Below, in pieces: positions 22,201 to 31,200 of a stretch of 33,335 bases of DNA (position 1 is its first letter; every line of letters starts with the position of its first letter). This DNA is from Elysia marginata (lineage: Eukaryota; Mollusca; Gastropoda; Plakobranchidae). The position numbers were made by a program, and so were the translations under genes. Under the pieces are notes generated by a model. The model saw only the letters and a list, made by a program, of their open reading frames with translations, did no database searches and was not told the origin of the DNA. The DNA is taken from NCBI GenBank assembly GCA_019649035.1, contig BMAT01004629.1, positions 61,849-95,183 on the forward strand, read 5' to 3'.

Positions 22201-25200
22201 TACACTAGTGTGCGGACATTACGATGTTTTACCCTGCCTAAGACTCTTGTTAACTCTGAAACAGGACCATGGGTGTTAATAGGTTAAAATGGCTGAATCT
22301 TTGATGACATGAGTTGTCTCCCTGAAAAGTCACTCTTGTTTCTTGACAAACTCGCGGGCATGGCCATTATTGTCTGGCCAGGTTTTACCAGCTAGAACCA
22401 GCCAAATTGAAATAGAGTAGTTGGGCTACTTTTGCTCACAACTGTAAATACTACCTATGACACTATTTCTAAAAGACCTGTACCATCCAAAAGAGTAAGT
22501 AATTCTGAATTTAGGTATGCTGTATAGAACAAATTCAGCTACATGGAAAAGGCTAGTTTTGCTGCTTTTTGTATCAAATATTTTATGAACTCTTTAAAAG
22601 GGTAAGAAAGAAATTCTGGTATTAGTTGTTCAATATAGTATATATAATAAAAGTATAGACCTATTTACATTAAAAATGATAAATGTAAGCCATCACTTGT
22701 ATGGCTGGTTAATGTGTTATGCCCTATGCAAAAGCCAGCTCTGTTTTTCTTTTATTTTGCAGTCTGCCAGACTTTTCAAGCCAAAAATGTAAATTAAGTC
22801 TTATTTGGAATTTTTTAAAGGTTTTTTTATCAACTTAGTAACAGTACTTCACTTGAAATATATATGTATATTGTTTTTGCTTCAAGCTGTTAGTAGGATT
22901 TTTAACTCAATAACTTGATTATTACCTAGAGAGGTCACCACAAGAAAGGCAAACAACTTGAAATCTTAAGTACCGTAATTATTTTGATCTCACCTGTTCA
23001 CTTTGATTTCTATCAATGTAACATTTGTTTATGAGAATGAAGAGACAATTTTGGAGCTAGCGGGTTTTTATGAAGTTAAGTAGTTAAACGGCCAGACAAA
23101 ATCTTTCTCTGAAAAAAGTATCTGAGAGAGCCTCACGTGTATGGTTTGGAAAATTTCTCAATTTCCTGCCGTTAACACGAATGTCTTCACCTCATATTGC
23201 TCCTTTTCTCCACATATACATATATCATTCTGCTCTGGTTCTGTTCTAAAACAAAGTCTGTCTTTGAATCTTTCTACAATTTTTACCTCTCAATGTCCTA
23301 AAATTGGCCAAATACCGGTAATTTCATTTACAGAATACTATTGTTCTTTAGGCCTACAGTTTTGCATAGCCAGAATGACATTATTCAAAGTTTAAGATGT
23401 CTTAAACGGATCATTTACTTTTTTTAAGGAACTACTAGACTTAAAAATTTATAAAAGCAATAAAGTTGAGTTTCTAATTAACTTATACTACAGTCACAAT
23501 TTGCAATTGACTTGCTGATTACTGTGCTTAAACCTTTCAATACAGTTCTGCCCACCTGCAACTTGCATCCACAGATGAATCTAGAACAAATCCTAACACT
23601 CTAAGGGCTGACATCACAGTGTGGAACTTGTTCTTTTTTCAATTTCCACCCTAAGTAAATCTTTAACACTTTATTTTCTGTTCAGTTTCTTGTAACCACT
23701 ATACTGCTGAGTTAAAATTTTAACGTAGATCTATTTCAGAACAAGGAAACAAAACCACCACTAGATCTATGAGAAATCTGTAGATCTATGTTGTTTGTTC
23801 TCTTCTACATTAATGAATGAAATTGCCAAAATAAAGAAAGAAACCCTGTATTTAGATTTAGACCAAATCAAGGAGCCGAAGATGTTCACATCGCAGTATA
23901 GTGGTTTATTTTCACGCTGGTTTGGGTTCTCACCAAATTTAAAAATTCATTCTTGTCAACATGAGTCTAGTTTTAAAGTCTTAATTTGCTTTTTTTTTTT
24001 AAACGAAAATATGATTTCATGAAAAAAATTTTCATTTCAGACTGCTGTTTGCTTTTTGAATATTGATTTATGCAGCCATTGTTATTGTCATTATTATTAT
24101 TATTATCATTATTATTGTTATTATCAGAGATACTTACAGCTAGCCTGTGTGTTAAGTATAAATGGGGCAACGGTAGCTCAAGAGCAACTGATAATGGCTT
24201 AGTGGGTATTAGACATTACTCTTAGAAGTTAGCTTTATGATAAACCACTGCTTTTTTATCACATTTAGTTACTGTATTGGTATTATTTTTAGACAAATCT
24301 GTTAAAGTTGAGAGTAAAAAAAAAATGTTGGCCTTTAGAATAATGTTAAACACTAACTTTGTTCAGTCATATTGATAATGTTAATTTTAATGAAAAATAG
24401 AATGATTTTGGCCTTTGAAATGATGTGAAACAGTTAATCTTCCATGGGAACAACCAAATTAAGTGCATGTAATTTGTTGTTAAAAATCAATTTTATGTCA
24501 TAGGTTGCATTGATAACCTAACCAATGAATACATTGTTGGTTCAATAAAAAAATCTCTTTCTCACAATACTAAAATTTATCTAGATTTTTATTTTTAAAT
24601 CTTTATTTGAAAAACTGCTTTTGTTAATAAATAGCACAGTCCCACAAAAAAGTAGATTTTAATGTTTTAAGTGAATTATGTTGTGAATTTTGTGTCGCCT
24701 GCCACAATTACCGTAGATAATATTGTCTACATATAGCAGTGCACACGTTTTGTGTATGTTGTTAATCACCAGCACTCTGTAGGAAACAGAAAGACTTAGA
24801 AAATGTGATATGTTTTATATGTTGCACGTCCTCATACCATATTCATGATGTTTCCCTATCAGTTATAAAAAAAAAGTATGTGCGGCACTTATACATAAGC
24901 TCACTGTTATTTTCCTTTTGTAAATATATGTTTGCTAAATACGAAAAGAAAAAAAATGAATTGAGGGACTTTTTGTTTGCTTTGAAAAGTTTTATGTACA
25001 TGAAAATCTAATTCAACAGGATGAGCTATAAATAACTTAAAACAAATTTAAGGTACAATATTTTTGCCTAATTATAAGAGAACTAGGATTTATCATTGTG
25101 TAAATGATGATATCTGTTGACTACCAGTATGTAACTATCTACTCTTAATAAGCAAAAGAAAGTTAAAGTAAAAAGTTTTGGATTCAAAGCGTATTGCCTG

Positions 25201-28200
25201 TGAAAAATTTGTTTCTTAAAAAGTTGAATGAGAAATCAACAGCCACACTGAGTTCATCAATATTCACAATGGGTTTATAAATATTCACTATGAGTTCATC
25301 AAGAGTCACTATGAGTGTATCACTATTGCTCTATTTTGTCTCTCCAACAAAGTATTGATATCCATGACGTGGTAAGGAAGACTCAAAAGTGGGCCACGAC
25401 TGCCAGCAATTCCATCGACAGCGAGGACGCAAAGCTTGTAGAGCAGGTCAGTAACAGATAAGATAGTTACCTCTATCCACCTCAAGCAGCGCTTCCGCTG
25501 TGGGCTATTACACCGACATCCACCACTGACAGCTAACAAGGGCATGTGATGTTACAGACAGTCCTTGCGTCCAGTCAGCATATATTTCAAATTTCATAGG
25601 AACAAAGTTGAACTTTGAATTATGAATTACCTGTATAACTTTATATCACAAAAGAGGGAGAAACTGGTAGTCCTAGTGGGGTTTTGATTTCAAGACATTG
25701 CTTCTTTTTTTGTAATAATGCACTTTCCTGACATTTTAAACGTTAAAAATGGCACAAAGTTATCAGAACATTTGCTAAAGATATAAGAACCTGATTTGGT
25801 TCAATTGAAATGAAACAGACAAATATACCTACTTTTAAAAGCTTTTTTCTCAACTTAAGACTTCTGACGTACAACCCAGGACATGAAACAAATTTCTAAC
25901 CTTCGACCAGGTGTCTTCCTTACACTCCGAGATGGTGCGTTGGATGGTCCAAGTTCTGCTTCGTCTTGCTCCAGACAAGGAGGGTAACTCTAAAGAGGCA
26001 GCTGAGATGGCTTTGCTGGGCAGTGCATCCATCCCTCAACTTATAGAGGTCGTCAAGACACTGGCAGAGTCGATTGAGACGTTCTCCAACTACGTCACCC
26101 TGTGAGGAAATTTGTTGATGCCTCTAACACTTAAATCACCTATAAATCATGAGAATTATTCTACGTATGCTATCGAAATTTGTGAAAAACTTTAAGAATA
26201 AGGTACTTTATCTCAACCTTCATAAATTTCTGTAATTACGATGCAGACAAAAATGATGATATTGATAATGATGATAATGATAAATATTCTTGCTGACATC
26301 AAGCTGTCTCATTCTTTCACTGACTGTGTTGCCCTTGAAATACATTGAAGTGTCTTACTGTGCTTTGTTTTCTTCAGATGTTGTAACGGCATCGTCATGG
26401 AGAACACACAGACACGGCAGGACAACAACGAAGAGAATGCCGAACATGAGCTGAAAGACCTGGCCAAGCTGCGGGTTAGTTAAACACTCTGTACCTGATT
26501 CAGTGAAGCATATGTTTAGAAATTGCAGGATATAGGGAAATAAGGAATCTCCAAGTGAGACAAAAATAATTTGGGAATCTTCTGTAGAACTTAGCAGCAA
26601 TCTCTTCGGCCCACTCTTAGAGCCAGAGCTAAAATTAGCGGCCTCGAACTGACGTGTATATACCCTTAAAAACTGAACATTTGAAGAAGGTGAAGAAGAG
26701 GAAACACTACGCCCCTTTTGTTTTAAGAATAAATCTAATCTCAAGTCAGAAGTTCACCACAAGAAAACAGATATGTAGTAGCCCACAAGGAAACAAAGCA
26801 GGGCCATGCTTGACAACGTTATGGTGACAGAGCAAAACCCAAAAATGTCTTGTGAAGACGTCAGTGACATAGCTCACCCTTTCCGTCCCCACGCAGTCTA
26901 AAGAGTAGTTTCCCCTGGGGTTCTAGACTTTCATTTCACCATTAGCATATTTAGTTTCAAAGATATCTCATTTTATGGAACATTGTGCTCCAGAAAGCTT
27001 AAGTTCTTTAAATCTTAGCAACTAAATCTATCTGTTAATATCTCATTTTTGTAGAAAATTTTGCACGGCTTAGCTTTATTTGTTTTAAATGAAATCTTTG
27101 GAACTAAACTTTTATTCATAAGGCATAATTTATCAATATAGGTCTCATTTGTATGGAACATTTTGCCTCATCAACACTCATTTTATTAATTCTTAGCCAC
27201 TTTTTTTTTTTATAAACATTTTAAAAGCTGATGAACCCTTAAGACCCTTAGACATCACAAAGCATCGCCTGAGAACTGAGAATTTATTTCATCTCCAGTT
27301 TTCCTACTTTTGAGAACATTGCATTTGAAAATTTGAATCTACCTTTGTCCTCTTGTAAAAACTGCTTCTTAAAATGATTTTATCTCTGCAGAGAGGCTGA
27401 ATTTCGTTTATTTCTTTTCTCAGCTATAAAAATACTCTAAGACTTCCCTATTGGGCTTGCTATTGCTGATTTTACTAAAATTGGAGATGGAATAAAGCAG
27501 TTCTCAGATGATGATAGATTGGCAGAAATTTTGCAATATCAACAAAAGTTAAGTTTAAGTCTTTGTACATCTAGTCTAAGTCTCACAGATTCAGGATGAA
27601 AAATGAAAGTAAGAGTTTTTTTTGGTTCTATCTGTGATGCTGATCTTTTTCCCACTTGAAGTCTGAGTGTGAGGACTGGATCCACACAGCTCAGATGCTC
27701 ATCTCCCAACTGACGGGCGACCCCATTGAAGAGCTGTTTCCTGCCCGGGCTTCAACTTCATTGACCAAAGCGACGACTCCGCCTGCGCTGGCAGACAGGA
27801 CCGTGTTTGCAGACAGGGAGAGGCTGGAGAGTTCCGCCACACAGCAAGAGGCAAGTCCATTTGTAACGTCTTTTCTTGGCAAGTTCCACTGAGGGCCTAC
27901 TTCTGTCACTCTACTTTACATCATTCTTCTGTACTATGCGCGCAGTCTTGGTTTTAGCTCCTTTAATTTGAGTTTAACCACTGTCTAGTGCTCTAGGAAA
28001 AACTAGTCAAAGACGAATATTGTAGTTTACAGACATAAGTCTTTATAGTGCACTCATGTTTATATCCTATCAATATGGTGATTCTGAGATTAACATAAAC
28101 AACAACTTCTTATGAAATAATGACAAGAGTTTTGTCAAAAAAAATTCAAACAGCAAAATATTTAATCATGTGTTTGACTGGACCAACCCCTGGATTCTTC

Positions 28201-31200
28201 TAACTAATCCATAAACTTAAAATACAGTTTTCTCTGTTTCCTAATTTTCCTGTCATGTCACCTTAAGAAGAGCATATAATAATTATATTATCATATACAG
28301 TGAGAGGTATTGTACTAAATCAAAGAAAAAAATACTTTAAAAATTTTCCTGTCAGATTCTTTGGTTACTTAAATACAAAAAATATTTCTGTGTCGGAAAC
28401 ATTAATTACTTGAATGCAGAACATTTTCTTCGTCAGACTGTCAGAACCATTGATTACTTGAATACAGAAATTTTTATCCATGTGAAGGATTTTTCCCAAG
28501 GCCGCTCATTATACTTTTGAAACTTATAAAAAATTATATCAGCTTTAGAGGGTCATGGTTATAAATCTGGAACCTAATCACCCCCCTGAGTTTATATGTG
28601 AAAAATTTTTTTTTCTCATTTCGTAAAACTAGGTCAGTGGGCCAGAGGAGAGCACAGGTGGCGCTGATACCACAGACGCAGCTCCTAGTGACACGGAAGG
28701 TCAAGAGGTCAAGGTTACCGAGTCTCAGTCGGAGACAGAGTCATCCACTGAAGGGCAGGAGAAGAAAACTGTGGAGATAGTTCAGAAGCAGGTACGATCT
28801 TGTCAAACTCAACCCACCAAGTTATTATTCTGTGTTATCTAGAGAACTCATCTTCTAGCTTACATACATTCAAATTGTGCTATACTAAACATATGACAAT
28901 TCTTCATTCAATAGTTTTGAGAAATAACAGCAAAACTTTTTCCCCTCTTGACTTTTAGAGTATCAAATCAATTTGAAATAAGTTAAAATATTGAATTTGG
29001 CTCTTGACAACTTTAATCAGGATAATGAATCATGACAGATATAAATACAATGGTGTCTGCAAAAAAAGTTACTCAATAGGCAACAAGAAAAGCTGTTTCT
29101 TACTTTTTAGAAAGTGTTTACTGTAAATTTCAGAAATCCCCTAAGACAGTTTCACCCGCCCAACCAGCACAAGAGAAAGGAGACAGGATTGAAGTGCTGG
29201 GTCGTGACGCCAACACACACAGGCAGACTTTTGGTGCCGAGGCCGCTCAGGTTACAGTAAAAATTCCAGAGTCAAAGTGACTAGGATAAGAATTTTTGAA
29301 GATCACAGAATGACATAAATAAATTCTGATCGCTAAATGTGTCGCGCTCACACAAAATGAGTCTACATGCTGTGCCAGCTGATTGAAGGAAAAAGGCATT
29401 TTCAACTACTTGGTCAAATTTCTGTTTAAATTTTTGTGTCCACAAGTTGAAAGTTTATGATGTTTTTCATCATATCTACTTATGATTTCATAAACAAATT
29501 ATTTAAATGTGTTGTTAGAGCACTGCAATGCTGTTTTGGCTTTTACAATGTGAAAATTACCAGTTCAATTTACTCCATTTTTTTCTTGGATTCCTTGTCT
29601 TCCAAGAGCAATAACTCAGGATCTAATTAGAATATCAAAATAATAATCCACTATTTTAAAGAGCTCTGAAGGCATAATTTATATTACAAAATTTTACATG
29701 TAGCCTAATTTTTTGGGATCCCTACTTAAATTCTAGATAAAAGGTGCTTAGATTATTATTCCAAGTATAAAAAATTGCAAGAAAAGAGAAGTTTTTCTTT
29801 TTCAAACTATTTTAGCTTTTTTAAACTAAAGAATAGAAAAAAAAGAGGAAAAAAATTATCCTTTTAAAATGCTATTTTTCAAATGTAAATTTCCAGCATT
29901 TGCTTCATTTAGACTGGTGGCAAGAAAAAGGATGTTTTTGATGTGGTGAAGTTAAAAAATTTGGAAAAGCAGTACGGAGAAATATATACAGCTCTCTTAC
30001 CTTAGAATTTCTTCTTTGTAGTATGTCAATTTTGTTTAGTTCTCATGAAGTGACGGAGTTATTGTGTCTCCTCCAGGCTCTGGCCGGTGTGCCAGTTAAC
30101 CCGGGCGTAGAGGGGTCCCCCGACACCAAGAAAGCGTTTGAGGCTTTGGCAGCCGTGCAGAACTTGCATACACAGTTGATGTAAGAATGAAAACACGCAC
30201 AGAGGAAGGGAAGAAAGAAAGCTGTGAATGTTTTGCACAGACATCACAAATGATTTAGACATTGAAATGTAAAGTTTGATAAAATAACATAATATGAAAG
30301 TCGGATTTTGCAGCTTTTCGGTTACATTTACTTCACAAAAAACTCGGAATAATAAACAATGTTAATTTCAACAAATAACCTTTGAAAGCTGAAAAACATC
30401 ATACTTTAAAAAAAAATGTAAACAGTTTGGTTTGGGAGATTGAACCTCAGACTTATTGGTACAACTTGCATGATGTAAAATCTTACATGATATAGATTTA
30501 TACCCTCATCGAAAAGAGAATATTTTGAAGTGAATATGGACAAGACAAAATAAAGACTATGGAAACTTGATGATTATCTCAAAATCCATTAAATTATCTC
30601 TTGAAATAAAGTAAAACTGTTGGCTTACATGTCTGGTTTCAGGATGCGGACATTAGTGAGGCAAGCTCATACTTTCTTGATGTCTGAAGAGTTCACAAAA
30701 AAAAAGTCTTTTCTCCCAGTTCATGTCTAAACTGTGACAAGTTGACTTCCTTATTGTCAAGCTATTCTCTCAACCTATTTATAAACCACCTCTTCAAATC
30801 AACTCCTGATAGCACAATTGATATGATTTCATGTCCACAGGACTGAACCGTAGATAGTTTCACAAAAAAGTTGATTGTGCTTGTTTCTTTCCCCAGCACG
30901 ACGGAAGAGAGAGCTGTCCTTGCAGAGGAAAGAGCATTTGAAGCGGAGGAAAAAGTTGTCCAGCTAGAAGAGATGGTTCGAGCTCTGCAGAAAGAGCTGC
31001 AACAGTTGAAGGTAATGCAAGTTTGTATTGCTGGAACCTTGTAGAGTTTTGAGAAAAGCAATGATTTTAGCCTCCTACAACAGCCGACTCGAAAACCCTC
31101 ATGCTGAGGTAAAATCCCAATTTTTCTCTTTTCTTTAAGCCTTAAAATCCAATTGTTTGAGAACAAACTCATTTTAAACTTTTCTTGCATTTAATGGGCT

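Larger units (their letters stand above)
20954..25352 (+). other. AXDND1 intron 18, 4.4 kb
   Basis: By far the longest intron. It begins with a purine-rich stretch of GA repeats (about 20957-21040). It contains a C-run at 21369-21378, a candidate alternative last exon at 21981, a TAGATCT-rich repeat at 23724, and an ATT microsatellite near 24080-24125. A 21-bp tandem repeat lies at its 3' end. Short ORFs within it show no family resemblance. Confidence 0.7.
25447..28632 (+). other. AXDND1 introns 19-22
   Basis: Introns 25447-25910, 26102-26377, 26475-27661 and 27851-28632. They contain the eroded family A copy, an ATGATA-type simple stretch near 26250-26285, degenerate tandem repeats near 26960-27200, and a 41-48 bp tandem repeat near 28350-28485. 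No extra exons are needed for phase. Confidence 0.65.

Noticed and set aside
26355-26744. Minus-strand 129-codon ORF
   Set aside because: It is antisense to exon 21 and its flanks, with no family resemblance and no splice or promoter context. Exon 21 on the plus strand fits the AXDND1 frame exactly.
30762-31190. Minus-strand 142-codon ORF, the longest in the window
   Set aside because: Its central Ser/Ala-rich part is the reverse of the coiled-coil exon 26, which is well supported by phase and splice sites.
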